From JABMNT01 sp048262255 (lineage in GTDB: Bacteria > Pseudomonadota > Alphaproteobacteria > Rhodospirillales > Casp-alpha2), in contig JBLXFH010000001.1 of the NCBI GenBank assembly GCA_048262255.1, forward strand, positions 1,922,001 through 1,986,000: 64,000 nucleotides of DNA. The letters are read 5' to 3'. This document shows, one piece after another, positions 8,646-18,392 of this stretch. Below the pieces are notes generated by a model that searched no databases, was not told where the DNA came from, and saw nothing but the letters and a program-made list of their open reading frames with translations. Made by a program: the position numbers and the translations under genes. Each line of letters opens with the position of its first letter. Position 1 is the stretch's first letter.

Positions 8646-9595
8646 GCGGCCCCGACACACATATTTCTGTGATGGCAGATGAAGTCGTTCGTGGATTGGC
8701 GCCGAAAGACGGTGGTGCTTATGTCGATGGTACGTTTGGCGCTGGGGGGTATAGCGCCGCCTTGCTGAAAGCCGCCAAATGCACGGTTTGGGGCATTGAT
8801 CGTGACCCGCTAGCGGCAACTTTCGGGGCCGCATTGAAACAGACCTATCCCGGACAGATCACCGTGCTCAGCGGATGCTACGGCGATATGGAAAATCTAC
8901 TGGCCGAAGTGGGCGTTGAACAGATTGACGGGATCGCCCTCGATCTGGGGGTTTCCTCTATGCAGATTGATGACCCGGCCCGCGGTTTTTCATTTCGCGG
9001 CGACGGGCCTTTGGATATGCGCATGGGTGTAACCGGCCAGACGGCTGCCGATGTGGTCAATGAAATGGCCGAGCAGGAACTGGCCGACATTATTTACAAA
9101 TACGGTGAAGAGCGGGCGTCCAGACGGATTGCCCATGCCATTGTGGAACTGCGGCAAACCAAAGCGATTACCCGGACTGGGCAGTTGGCCTCGCTGATCA
9201 GGAGTGTTGTTGCCAAATCGAAAGATGGCATTGATCCCGCGACCCGAACCTTCCAGGCCTTACGGATTTATGTAAACGATGAACTGGGCGAGCTGGAGCG
9301 GGGGCTCTCGGCCGCAGAACGCCTGCTGGTCCCGGGAGGGCGTCTGGCTGTTGTGTCTTTCCATTCGCTTGAAGATCGCTGCGTGAAAACGTTTCTGCGT
9401 GAGCGCAGCGGCGATGCGCCGCGCCCATCGCGCCATCTGCCGGATACGGGAATGTCGCCAGACCCGACCTTCAAGCTGATGAAACGCTCAGGCCAGAAGC
9501 CCTCGGCGAGTGAAATCGCCCATAATCCGCGTGCCCGTTCGGCACGCCTGCGGGTCGCCGAGCGGACATCCGCTCCCGTGCGGCAAGCGGCATGA
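8642..9595 (+). CDS. rsmH: 16S rRNA (cytosine(1402)-N4)-methyltransferase RsmH
   Basis: The 317-aa enzyme (formerly MraW) methylates N4 of C1402 in the 16S rRNA decoding centre using SAM. The SAM-binding loop YVDGTFGAGGYS lies near residues 27-38. LDLGVSSMQIDDPARGFSFR and SFHSLEDRCVK are highly conserved family blocks. It starts with GTG in a GTGA overlap with mraZ, implying translational coupling. Length and order match the family. Confidence 0.97.
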   Translation: MSGPDTHISVMADEVVRGLAPKDGGAYVDGTFGAGGYSAALLKAAKCTVWGIDRDPLAATFGAALKQTYPGQITVLSGCYGDMENLLAEVGVEQIDGIALDLGVSSMQIDDPARGFSFRGDGPLDMRMGVTGQTAADVVNEMAEQELADIIYKYGEERASRRIAHAIVELRQTKAITRTGQLASLIRSVVAKSKDGIDPATRTFQALRIYVNDELGELERGLSAAERLLVPGGRLAVVSFHSLEDRCVKTFLRERSGDAPRPSRHLPDTGMSPDPTFKLMKRSGQKPSASEIAHNPRARSARLRVAERTSAPVRQAA

Positions 9596-9608
9596 GGGAG
9601 GAAAGATC

Positions 9609-9965
9609 ATGATCCGACGCTCCACACTCCTGACGACGCTTCTTGCCGCTTCCACGGGCCTCGCTCTGTTTGTTGTCAAATATCAGGTGCAGGACCTGGA
9701 AGACACGCTGACCCAAATCAACCGGGAGATTGCTGAAAATCGCCAGGCGGTTCACGTTTTGAAGGCGGAGTGGAGCCATCTCAACGAACCAAACCGGCTG
9801 CGATCTCTGGTCGCCCGACATCTGGATTTGGGGCCGCTGGATAATGCCCAGTTTTTGAAACCCTCGGATTTATCGGATGAGCTGGCGCTGCGTATCGATG
9901 AAGACAGCCTCGCAATGCGCGATCAGAAGATCGGCAATGGTTTGAAAAAGGATATCTCGCAATGA
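9609..9965 (+). CDS. ftsL: cell division protein FtsL
   Basis: This small 118-aa bitopic protein has one N-terminal transmembrane segment (about residues 4-24) and a leucine-zipper-like coiled coil (LEDTLTQINREIAENRQAVHVLK). It bridges FtsB and FtsQ in the divisome. Sequence conservation of FtsL is low, so the call rests on topology and on its place between rsmH and ftsI. GGGAGGAAAG precedes the ATG at 9609, which rules out the longer upstream reading. It overlaps ftsI by 4 nt. Confidence 0.88.
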   Translation: MIRRSTLLTTLLAASTGLALFVVKYQVQDLEDTLTQINREIAENRQAVHVLKAEWSHLNEPNRLRSLVARHLDLGPLDNAQFLKPSDLSDELALRIDEDSLAMRDQKIGNGLKKDISQ

Positions 9966-11770
9966 CCCCTCTGAATTCGTCGACAGAAGATCGACGCCAG
10001 ATAGACGGTGTCCGTAAACAGGCTCTGGAAACCGGGCGCAATCGGTTGCTGGTGGCCGGGGTGGTCATCACATTGGCGTTTGGCGTTATCGCATCGCGCC
10101 TGGTTGATCTGACGGTTTTGAATGCGGGCAACGAGCCTCGGGTCGCACAGACGGAAACCACGTCGGAGGGCATGCTCGGGCGCGGCGATATCATGGATCG
10201 CAACGGCATTTTGCTGGCGACAAGCCTGCCGACCGCCTCTTTATACGCGGACCCGAAAGGTGTGCTGGACGCTGATGAAGCAGCCCACAAGATCGCCAGT
10301 GTGCTGACCGAACTGGACCCTGGTGATCTTGCTGTAAAAATGCGTTCAAAGGGCCGTTTTGTTTGGCTCGCCCGTAACCTCACACCCCAGCAGCATTTCC
10401 AGATCAACCGCCTGGGTATTCCCGGTCTGGCCTTTCAGGAGGGAGAACGGCGCGTTTATCCACATGGTCGAATGGCGGCGCATGTTTTGGGATTGACCAA
10501 TGTTGATGGCCTTGGCGTTGCCGGGATTGAAAAACAATATGATCGCGAGTTGCGATCCGGTTCCGGAGCGATTGAACTGTCGCTGGATTTGCGGATTCAG
10601 GCCATTTTGCAGGAAGAACTGGCCAGTACGATTGATGAGTTCAGTGCCATCGGTGGCGCCGGAGCGATTATGGACGTGCAGACGGGTGAGTTGATTGCCA
10701 TGGCGTCGCTTCCTGATTTTGATCCCAACATGCCGAATGAAATTGTCGGTGAAGCCGGGTTCAACCGCGCCACAAAAGGCGTTTATGAAATGGGCTCGAC
10801 CTTCAAACTATTTACGGCGGCGATGGCTTTGGATATGGGCACTGTGACCATGAAAAGTGGTTATGATGCGACCAAGCCCATCCGCATCGCACGCTTCAAT
10901 ATTTCCGATTACCACCCGGAAAACCGCTGGCTTTCCGTCCCGGAAATCATTTTGCATTCCTCCAATATTGGCGCGGCTAAAATGGCGATTGATGTGGGCT
11001 CGGATGGCCAGCAGGATTACTTGCGGCGGCTTGGTTTGCTGGACGCACCAAAGCTCGAGCTTCCGGAAATTGGCGGGCCTTTGTTGCCGTCGCCATGGCG
11101 ACCAATCAACACCATGACCATTTCATACGGGCATGGCATCGCCGTCAGTCCGGTACAGCTGATCAATGGTATCGCCAGTCTGGTCAATGGCGGTATCCGG
11201 CGACCTGCTACGCTTATGAAAACAAAAGGTGCCGCGCCGCTGGGTCGACGCGTCATGTCCGAAGAAACTTCTATGCAGATGCGGCGATTGATGCGTCTTG
11301 TGGTGACGAGCGGGACAGGCCGCAAGGCGGAGTCTCCCGGATATCTTCTGGGAGGAAAGACAGGAACCGCCGACAAGCAGCGTGGCAACGGATATGCCAA
11401 GTCGGCACGGATAGCATCCTTCGCCGGGGCCTTTCCAATGAACGACCCGCGCTATGCAGTCCTGGTTTTGATTGATGAGCCGCACGGCACAAAAAAGACA
11501 TTTAACTATGCGACAGGAGGCTGGGTTGCAGCTCCGGCTGTTGGTCGCATTGTCCGCCGTATGGGGCCGGTTGTTGGAATTGCGCCCGCCATGAATCTGG
11601 TGTTCGAGACGCCACCGATTGAGTCGAACAAGCCCAATGTCAAACGGGCCCGGTCGGCGCCGCAGCCGCCCAGGCTTTTAAAGCAGGCGAGTTGGCGAAA
11701 CAAATCGGAACAAGATTCTTTTATGAAAAAAATGCGTGTAGCACTGGGGCAGGACAGTGCGCCTAACTGA
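9962..11770 (+). CDS. ftsI: septal peptidoglycan transpeptidase FtsI (PBP3)
   Basis: The 602-aa class B penicillin-binding protein cross-links septal peptidoglycan. It has a membrane anchor at about residues 29-50, a pedestal domain, and a transpeptidase domain with SxxK at Ser279-Lys282 (STFK), SxN at 333-335 (SSN) and KTG at 466-468 (GGKTGTAD). The basic, Gln/Lys-rich C-terminal tail after the transpeptidase domain is somewhat longer than in E. coli. It overlaps ftsL by 4 nt and murE by 14 nt. Confidence 0.97.
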   Translation: MTPLNSSTEDRRQIDGVRKQALETGRNRLLVAGVVITLAFGVIASRLVDLTVLNAGNEPRVAQTETTSEGMLGRGDIMDRNGILLATSLPTASLYADPKGVLDADEAAHKIASVLTELDPGDLAVKMRSKGRFVWLARNLTPQQHFQINRLGIPGLAFQEGERRVYPHGRMAAHVLGLTNVDGLGVAGIEKQYDRELRSGSGAIELSLDLRIQAILQEELASTIDEFSAIGGAGAIMDVQTGELIAMASLPDFDPNMPNEIVGEAGFNRATKGVYEMGSTFKLFTAAMALDMGTVTMKSGYDATKPIRIARFNISDYHPENRWLSVPEIILHSSNIGAAKMAIDVGSDGQQDYLRRLGLLDAPKLELPEIGGPLLPSPWRPINTMTISYGHGIAVSPVQLINGIASLVNGGIRRPATLMKTKGAAPLGRRVMSEETSMQMRRLMRLVVTSGTGRKAESPGYLLGGKTGTADKQRGNGYAKSARIASFAGAFPMNDPRYAVLVLIDEPHGTKKTFNYATGGWVAAPAVGRIVRRMGPVVGIAPAMNLVFETPPIESNKPNVKRARSAPQPPRLLKQASWRNKSEQDSFMKKMRVALGQDSAPN

Positions 11771-13253
11771 TGTTTGGAATGGAGACAAAGGCCTCGTGAG
11801 TAATATGGCTGAAATTGGCGACAAAGATATTGTTGGGCTCACCTGCGACTCAAGGCAGGTAGAGCCCGGCTTTCTTTTTGCGGCCCTGCCGGGAACCCAT
11901 GTGGACGGCCGCCGGTTTATTGGTGATGCCATGGCGCGCGGTGCCGTTTGTGTGCTCGCTTCCGAAGGAACAGACCCGGCGCTGACAGGCCCGAATGTGC
12001 CTTTGTTGACGGACCCGAACCCACGTCGCCGATATTCGCTAGCCGCCGCTAAGTTTTTTGCCAAGCAACCGAAATCCATTGCGGCCATCACCGGCACCAA
12101 TGGTAAAACATCTGTCGCCGGTTTTACCCGCCAGATTTGGGCTGGGCTTGGTTACAAGGCGGCCAGTGCGGGAACATTGGGAGTCGAATTAAGTGGTTTC
12201 GAACCGGACCGGGTGCCTGAACTTAAGTCAAAATATGGCCTGACAACACCGGATAGCGTTGATCTGCACCGGAGTCTGGCGGAAATGGCGAATGTGGGCG
12301 TTGATCATCTGGCGCTTGAAGCGTCAAGCCATGGCCTTGCTCAGTACCGGCTTGACGGGATCAAAATATCGACCGCCGGGTTCACCAACCTGTCGCGCGA
12401 CCATCTTGATTATCATGTTTCGGTCGAAGCCTATTTGGAGGCCAAATTACGCCTGTTTTCAGAACTTGTGACCGATGGTGGCGTTGCCGTTTACAATGCC
12501 GACGATGCTTATGCCGAGGCATTTCGCAGCGCTGGGCAGCGGCGTGGGTTGCGGTTGCTCTCCTACGGCAGGAAGGGTGACGACATTCGTCTGCTCCATC
12601 TCGAACCCGAGAGCGACGGCCAGAAGTTACTGATTGAGGTTTTTGGCGCGGAGCATGAAATCACGGTGCCGTTGGCCGGCGCTTTTCAGGCATCAAATGC
12701 GCTTTGTGCGCTGGCTCTGGTTGTCGGAATGAGCGGAAACGTGGATGGTGCCATTGCGCAGCTGAAACAGCTTAAGGGCATTCCGGGGCGTCTGGAACGG
12801 GTAACGCAAACACCGAATGGCGCAACGGTCTATGTGGACTTCGCCCATACGCCCGATGCGCTGGAAACCGTCATCACAGCCTTGCGCGCCCATACGGAAA
12901 ACCGCCTGCACGTGGTGTTTGGATGCGGCGGCGACCGAGACCCGGGTAAACGTCCGGAAATGGGTGCCGTTGCGGTCCGTCTGGCTGACCGGGTAGTGGT
13001 TACGGATGACAACCCGCGAAATGAAACCCCCGAGACGATCCGCAAACAAATTCTTGCCGCCTGCCCCGGTGCAGTGGAAATCGGCGACCGCCGGACAGCG
13101 ATAGCCAAAGCGCTGGCGAATCTGCAGGCTGGGGATGTTCTGGTGGTTGCAGGTAAGGGCCACGAAGCGGGCCAGATTGTTGGTGATCAGGTGCTGCCTT
13201 TTGATGACCGCAAGGTCATTCGGGCGTTGGTCGCGGAGATGTCTGATGACTGA
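11757..13253 (+). CDS. murE: UDP-N-acetylmuramoyl-tripeptide synthase MurE (meso-DAP adding)
   Basis: The 498-aa cytoplasmic Mur ligase adds the third stem-peptide residue to UDP-MurNAc-L-Ala-D-Glu with ATP. The P-loop is ITGTNGKTS, and the DNPR motif (VTDDNPRNETP) is the signature for meso-diaminopimelate rather than lysine. The GTG start at 11757 gives the family-typical MRLTDV beginning and lies within the end of ftsI. It overlaps murF by 8 nt. Confidence 0.97.
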   Translation: MRLTDVWNGDKGLVSNMAEIGDKDIVGLTCDSRQVEPGFLFAALPGTHVDGRRFIGDAMARGAVCVLASEGTDPALTGPNVPLLTDPNPRRRYSLAAAKFFAKQPKSIAAITGTNGKTSVAGFTRQIWAGLGYKAASAGTLGVELSGFEPDRVPELKSKYGLTTPDSVDLHRSLAEMANVGVDHLALEASSHGLAQYRLDGIKISTAGFTNLSRDHLDYHVSVEAYLEAKLRLFSELVTDGGVAVYNADDAYAEAFRSAGQRRGLRLLSYGRKGDDIRLLHLEPESDGQKLLIEVFGAEHEITVPLAGAFQASNALCALALVVGMSGNVDGAIAQLKQLKGIPGRLERVTQTPNGATVYVDFAHTPDALETVITALRAHTENRLHVVFGCGGDRDPGKRPEMGAVAVRLADRVVVTDDNPRNETPETIRKQILAACPGAVEIGDRRTAIAKALANLQAGDVLVVAGKGHEAGQIVGDQVLPFDDRKVIRALVAEMSDD

Positions 13254-14709
13254 TCATATCATGCCGCTCTGGACTTCCGAAGATGCAAAAAGCGCGACCG
13301 GCGGCAAAACCAATACCGTTTGGGAAGCCAGCGGGGTATCGATCGACAGCCGTTCAACCCAGCCCGGTGATTTGTTCATTGCCCTTGTCGGACCTAATCA
13401 GGATGGACATCAATTCGTCACTAAGGCACTCGAAGCGGGCGCGGCTGCGGCGGTTGTCAGCCAGCTGGATGCAACCTATTCCGGTACATTGGAAGAACCG
13501 TCCAACCTGTTGCATGTTGCCGATACGGCAGGGGCGCTTGAGGATCTGGCGCGAAAAGCGCGGGCCCGGACAACAGCAAAAATCATTGCGGTGACAGGCA
13601 GCGTTGGCAAGACCAGCATTAAAGAGATGCTTCGCCTGGTATTGAGCGAGCAGGGTCAAACCTATGCAACAAAGGGCAATCTGAACAATCATTGGGGGTT
13701 GCCATTGAGCTTGGCGCGCATGCCGGAAAGTTCCGAGTTCGGTGTTCTCGAAATGGGTATGAACCACAAAGGGGAAATCCTGCCGCTGACTCAGATGGCG
13801 CAACCTCATGTGGCGATAGTTTCAACAGTCGAGCCCGTACATAGTGAGTTTTTTGCCTCTATTGAAGATATTGCGGATGCCAAGGCCGAAATATTTGCGG
13901 GTGTTGAGCCATTGGGGTGCGCGGTTTTGAACGGCGACAATGCGATGATTTCGCATTTGTCGAAAGCCGCTGTTGAAGCCGGAGTCTCCGATATTCGAAT
14001 TTTCGGTTCCGACGTTGATGCCGATTGCCGACTTGTCAACGCCTCCCTGGGCGCGACGGGCAGCGTTGTCTCTGTCGAACTGCGTGGCAAACAGTTCCAG
14101 TTTGAGTTGAACATACCGGGCCGCCACTGGGTCCAGAATGCGCTGGGTGTTCTGTGTGCTGTCGATGCGGCCGGAGCCGATGCAGAAAGGGCTGCGAACT
14201 GTCTGAAGGATATGGAAGGCCTGAAGGGGCGTGGCTGCAGGTATGATGTCTCCTTACCCGATGGCCGTTTTGTGCTGATTGATGAAAGCTACAACGCAAG
14301 CCCCGTATCCATGAAAGCCGCAATTGATGTTTTGGGGCATTCGGATGTTGGTCCCGGTGGTCGAAAAATCGCCGTTCTGGGTGACATGCTTGAGCTTGGA
14401 GATGACGCAAAAGCCTTGCACGCGGGGTTGGCCGAAGCACTGATCGCAAATGCCATCGATCTGGTTTTCACAACAGGAGACTGCATGACGGCGCTGGCGT
14501 CAGCCCTGCCCGATCATATGCGGGCTGGGCATGCCAGTCCGGTTGAAGAGCTTTCGCCTCTCGTCTGCGACATTATTCGTTCAGGTGATGTCATCACAGT
14601 AAAGGGCTCGTTTGGCAGTCGCACAGGGGTGGTCGTTCAGGATCTGCTGGAAATGGAAAATCATGCGCCCTGTGACGGGCCGCCGCCGCAAGCGGTTAAC
14701 GGGAGCTAG
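13246..14709 (+). CDS. murF: UDP-N-acetylmuramoyl-tripeptide--D-alanyl-D-alanine ligase MurF
   Basis: MurF attaches D-Ala-D-Ala to the UDP-MurNAc tripeptide. The ATP loop is VTGSVGKTSIKEM, followed by TKGNLNNHWGLPLSLA and later DESYNASPVSMKAA, all family hallmarks. I start at ATG 13246 (487 aa, MTDHIMPLW), since an upstream reading would run deep into murE; Met at 13261 is an alternative. It ends 11 nt before mraY. Confidence 0.97.
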   Translation: MTDHIMPLWTSEDAKSATGGKTNTVWEASGVSIDSRSTQPGDLFIALVGPNQDGHQFVTKALEAGAAAAVVSQLDATYSGTLEEPSNLLHVADTAGALEDLARKARARTTAKIIAVTGSVGKTSIKEMLRLVLSEQGQTYATKGNLNNHWGLPLSLARMPESSEFGVLEMGMNHKGEILPLTQMAQPHVAIVSTVEPVHSEFFASIEDIADAKAEIFAGVEPLGCAVLNGDNAMISHLSKAAVEAGVSDIRIFGSDVDADCRLVNASLGATGSVVSVELRGKQFQFELNIPGRHWVQNALGVLCAVDAAGADAERAANCLKDMEGLKGRGCRYDVSLPDGRFVLIDESYNASPVSMKAAIDVLGHSDVGPGGRKIAVLGDMLELGDDAKALHAGLAEALIANAIDLVFTTGDCMTALASALPDHMRAGHASPVEELSPLVCDIIRSGDVITVKGSFGSRTGVVVQDLLEMENHAPCDGPPPQAVNGS

Positions 14710-14720
14710 GATCAAAGACC

Positions 14721-15809
14721 ATGCTTTACAATATCCTTTTCCCGCTGGCGGATCAGTTCTCGGTTCTGAATGTTTTTCGTTATCTGACCTTCAGAACCGG
14801 TGGCGCTGTGATCACGGCGTTGATCATCAGTTTTTTGTTTGGCCCGGTTGTGATCAGCATGCTGAAGAACCGCCAGCAGGGCGGCCAACCGATCCGTGAG
14901 GACGGACCGGAAAGCCATTTGCTCACGAAAAAGGGAACGCCAACGATGGGCGGCTTCCTGATTTTGCTGGCCGTAACTATTGCCACGTTGCTGTGGACGG
15001 ACCTGACAAACGGGTATGTCTGGGCGGCACTTGGCGTAACCCTGGCTTTCGGAACTATCGGCTTCCTCGATGATTATATGAAGGTTGCCCAGCGCAACAG
15101 CAAGGGGTTGCCGGGTAAACTGAAGCTCCTTTTGCAGGTTGCGATCAGTGGCGTTGCCGGGTTCTGGATCATGAGCCAGATGCCGGATGCCCTGGCGACA
15201 ACCGTAGCTATTCCATTTATGAAATCGACGCTGATCAATTTTGGCTGGGCCTTTATCGGGGTCGCCATTCTGGTCATGGTCGGCGCCTCGAATGCGGTCA
15301 ATCTGACAGATGGCCTTGATGGTCTGGCAATTGTGCCGGTGATGATTGCGGCCGGGGTTTTTGTCCTGATTGCCTACCTTGTTGGCAATTCGGTTTTTTC
15401 CGGATATCTGCAAATCCACTATGTGCCAGGCAGTGGCGAGCTTGCTGTTTTTTGCGGCTCCGTTGTCGGCGCCGGGCTCGGGTTTCTCTGGTACAACGCC
15501 CCACCGGCGAAAGTCTTTATGGGTGATACTGGCTCACTGGCTTTGGGTGGAGCGCTGGGTGCCGTCAGTGTCATCACAAAACATGAGCTGGTGCTGGCGA
15601 TTGTCGGCGGATTGTTTGTGCTTGAAACGGTTTCCGTCATCGTTCAGGTGGTCTCTTTCAAGCTGACGGGTAAGCGGGTGTTCGCCATGGCACCGCTCCA
15701 TCATCATTTCGAAAAGAAGGGATGGGCGGAAAGCACCATCGTTATCCGTTTCTGGATTATCGCCTCCATCCTGGCCCTGATCGGCCTTTCAACCTTGAAG
15801 TTGAGGTGA
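14721..15809 (+). CDS. mraY: phospho-N-acetylmuramoyl-pentapeptide transferase MraY
   Basis: The 362-aa integral membrane enzyme with about ten transmembrane helices transfers phospho-MurNAc-pentapeptide to undecaprenyl phosphate, forming lipid I. Conserved pieces include KKGTPTMGG, FLDDYMKV (the DDxx catalytic pair), NAVNLTDGLDGLA, FMGDTGSLALGG and APLHHHFEKKGW. The length is standard. It lies 11 nt after murF and 7 nt before murD. Confidence 0.98.
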   Translation: MLYNILFPLADQFSVLNVFRYLTFRTGGAVITALIISFLFGPVVISMLKNRQQGGQPIREDGPESHLLTKKGTPTMGGFLILLAVTIATLLWTDLTNGYVWAALGVTLAFGTIGFLDDYMKVAQRNSKGLPGKLKLLLQVAISGVAGFWIMSQMPDALATTVAIPFMKSTLINFGWAFIGVAILVMVGASNAVNLTDGLDGLAIVPVMIAAGVFVLIAYLVGNSVFSGYLQIHYVPGSGELAVFCGSVVGAGLGFLWYNAPPAKVFMGDTGSLALGGALGAVSVITKHELVLAIVGGLFVLETVSVIVQVVSFKLTGKRVFAMAPLHHHFEKKGWAESTIVIRFWIIASILALIGLSTLKLR

Positions 15810-15816
15810 GCCAGGC

Positions 15817-17268
15817 ATGATTGAAGTCTTCGCATTCAATGGGTTTCCGGTAGCCGTTCTCGGGCTTGGCAGGTCCGGTCTGTCGGCGGCACGTGCCCTG
15901 CAGGAAAGCGGCGCGGAAGTCTGGGCCTGGGATGATAATGCGTCATCGCGTGAACAGGCCGCAGAGCTGGGCGTTCCGTTGATGGATCTCAATACCTGTG
16001 ACTGGCGCGAATGCACGACGCTGGTATTAAGCCCGGGCATCCCGCATACGTTCCCGGCGCCACATCCCATCGCAGCAGCGGCCCGCGCCGCCAATGTCGA
16101 GATTATCTGTGATGTTGAGCTGTTGGCCCGTTCCCAGCGGCTGTCCAGCTATGTCGGAATTACCGGAACCAACGGTAAGTCGACGACAACAGCCCTGATC
16201 GGCCATATTCTGCAGATTTCAGGTAAGTCAGCGGAAATGGGGGGCAATCTGGGCACCCCGGCGCTTGATCTGGAACCATTGGGGGAAGGCGAACTCTATG
16301 TGCTGGAGATGTCCTCCTATCAACTGGAACGGACGGTTTCTCTCACTTTCGATTTTGCCGTCTTGCTGAATATCAGTGCCGATCATCTGGAACGCCATGG
16401 CGGCATGGACGGATATATTGCTGCGAAAAAACAGATTTTCCATCGCCAGACCTATCCCCGTTCGGCAATCATTGGTGTTGATGACACATTCTGCCAAACC
16501 ATTTATGAAGACCTGAAAGAGGTTGGCGATCAGGCCGTTGTTCCGATTTCCGGATCGAAGCGCGTGCATGGCGGTGTTTATGTGATCGACGGTATGCTGA
16601 TCGATGATACGGAAGGCAAGGAAACCCCGGTCTGTGATCTGGGTGAGATTGCCAGTCTGCCGGGTGTGCACAACTGGCAAAACGCCGCCGCCGCCTATGC
16701 CACCTGTAAAGCGATTGGTGTCCCGGCTCATGTGATCATGGCCTGTCTGCAAAGTTATCCGGGGCTGGTGCACCGACAGGAAGCGGTTGAAATTGTTGAT
16801 GGTGTGGCCTTTGTCAATGACAGCAAAGCGACCAATGCGGAAGCCGCCGCACGCGCTCTTGTTTGCTACGAAAACATTTACTGGATCGCCGGGGGGCGGC
16901 CAAAGGAGGGCGGGGCGAACAGCCTCGTCGATCATTTGGCTGAGGTCCGCCATGCGTTTCTGATTGGTGAATCGGCGCTTGAGTTTGCGCAAGCGCTGGA
17001 TGGCAAAATACCCCTAACAATGTCCGGTGATTTGGACCAGGCCGTCGCCAGCGCCTTTGCGGCAGCAAAGCAGGAAGGGTATGACAATCCCGTGGTTCTG
17101 TTGTCACCAGCCTGTGCGTCTTTTGATCAGTTTGCAAATTTTGAAATGCGCGGCGATGCTTTCAAGGATTTGGTCGAGTCTCTTCCGGGAACGCATCAGG
17201 ACCCCTTTGAGGAGCCCGGCCTGTTCCCGGTTAAAAAACCGCTTCCGACGAATGGGGAGGCGGCCTGA
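15817..17268 (+). CDS. murD: UDP-N-acetylmuramoylalanine--D-glutamate ligase MurD
   Basis: This 483-aa Mur ligase adds D-glutamate to UDP-MurNAc-L-Ala. It has the Rossmann-like start VAVLGLGRSGLSAARAL, the ATP loop ITGTNGKSTTTALIG and VNDSKATNAEAA. It is slightly longer than E. coli MurD (438 aa) because of the C-terminal tail. The final base of its TGA is the first base of the ftsW ATG, so the two are tightly coupled. Confidence 0.97.
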   Translation: MIEVFAFNGFPVAVLGLGRSGLSAARALQESGAEVWAWDDNASSREQAAELGVPLMDLNTCDWRECTTLVLSPGIPHTFPAPHPIAAAARAANVEIICDVELLARSQRLSSYVGITGTNGKSTTTALIGHILQISGKSAEMGGNLGTPALDLEPLGEGELYVLEMSSYQLERTVSLTFDFAVLLNISADHLERHGGMDGYIAAKKQIFHRQTYPRSAIIGVDDTFCQTIYEDLKEVGDQAVVPISGSKRVHGGVYVIDGMLIDDTEGKETPVCDLGEIASLPGVHNWQNAAAAYATCKAIGVPAHVIMACLQSYPGLVHRQEAVEIVDGVAFVNDSKATNAEAAARALVCYENIYWIAGGRPKEGGANSLVDHLAEVRHAFLIGESALEFAQALDGKIPLTMSGDLDQAVASAFAAAKQEGYDNPVVLLSPACASFDQFANFEMRGDAFKDLVESLPGTHQDPFEEPGLFPVKKPLPTNGEAA

Positions 17269-18392
17269 TGGTGACACTGGCGCGCACGGATACAAGCCTT
17301 GTCGGCCACTGGTGGTGGACCGTTGACCGCTGGAACCTGGGTGCCGTTGGATTGCTGGCGTTGCTGGGGGCTTTGTTGACTCTGGCGGCATCGCCTGCAG
17401 TCGCCGAGCGGATTGGTCTTGATACATTCCACTTTGCGCGGCGGCAAATGGTCTATCTGACGTTTGGCCTTCTCGCCATGGTCGCCGTTTCATTTCTTTC
17501 CATAAAAGGGGTGCGCCGTTTTGCCGTTGCACTGATGGCGGTGTCGGTTTTCCTGATGATCGTGACATTGATCTTTGGTACTGAAATTAAAGGAGCGACC
17601 CGCTGGTTGCATCTTGGCGGCGTTTCCATTCAGGCTTCTGAATTTGTCAAACCGGCGTTTGCCGTTTTGGCTGCCTGGATGTTTTCCGCCAGTCGTCTTG
17701 ATGAGCAAATTCCCGGTTATGCGATCGCCACGGGCATGTATGTGTTTGTGATCGGCCTGTTGTTGTTGCAACCCGATGTCGGCATGTCGATTGTCATATC
17801 GGCCATTTGGGGCATCCAGATTTTTGTCGCGGGCCTGCCGCTGGTTATTGTGATCGCCGTGGCACTGGTGTTTCTGGGCGGCAGCGTTGGGGCCTATTTT
17901 GCCTTTGACCATGTGCGCGGTCGGGTGGACCGGTTTTTGGACCCCGATGTCGCCGAAGGGTTTCAGGTGTCACGGGCGTTGGAAGCCTTTCGAAACGGTG
18001 GGTGGGCCGGACGCGGACCGGGAGAGGGGCGTGTGAAAGAGGTGCTGCCCGATGCTCATGCCGATTTTATCCTTGCTGTTGCAGGCGAGGAGTTCGGCCT
18101 CATTGTCTGTATGATGATCGTCGCCCTGTTTGCTTTTGTGGTCCTCCGTGGTTTCGCCCGGATTTTCAAGGATGACGATTTTTTTGTTCTTCTGGCGGTA
18201 ACCGGCCTGTTGGTCCAGTTCGCCATCCAGGCAATTATCAATATGGCGTCGACGTTGAATTTGATGCCGCCTAAGGGCATGACGCTTCCATTTATTTCTT
18301 ATGGCGGATCGTCGACGCTGGCGCTGGGTCTTGGTATGGGCATGATCCTGGCGTTGACGCGGGTTCGCCCCGCTGCGGGAGGGTTGCGATGA
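17268..18392 (+). CDS. ftsW: septal peptidoglycan glycosyltransferase FtsW (SEDS)
   Basis: The 374-aa SEDS-family polytopic protein polymerises lipid II at the septum with FtsI. About ten transmembrane helices are apparent. The family motifs LQPDVGMSIV, RNGGWAGRGPGEG and the C-terminal PKGMTLPFISYGGSS are present. The position between murD and murG, and FtsI in the same operon, favour FtsW over RodA. It overlaps murG by 4 nt. Confidence 0.97.
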   Translation: MVTLARTDTSLVGHWWWTVDRWNLGAVGLLALLGALLTLAASPAVAERIGLDTFHFARRQMVYLTFGLLAMVAVSFLSIKGVRRFAVALMAVSVFLMIVTLIFGTEIKGATRWLHLGGVSIQASEFVKPAFAVLAAWMFSASRLDEQIPGYAIATGMYVFVIGLLLLQPDVGMSIVISAIWGIQIFVAGLPLVIVIAVALVFLGGSVGAYFAFDHVRGRVDRFLDPDVAEGFQVSRALEAFRNGGWAGRGPGEGRVKEVLPDAHADFILAVAGEEFGLIVCMMIVALFAFVVLRGFARIFKDDDFFVLLAVTGLLVQFAIQAIINMASTLNLMPPKGMTLPFISYGGSSTLALGLGMGMILALTRVRPAAGGLR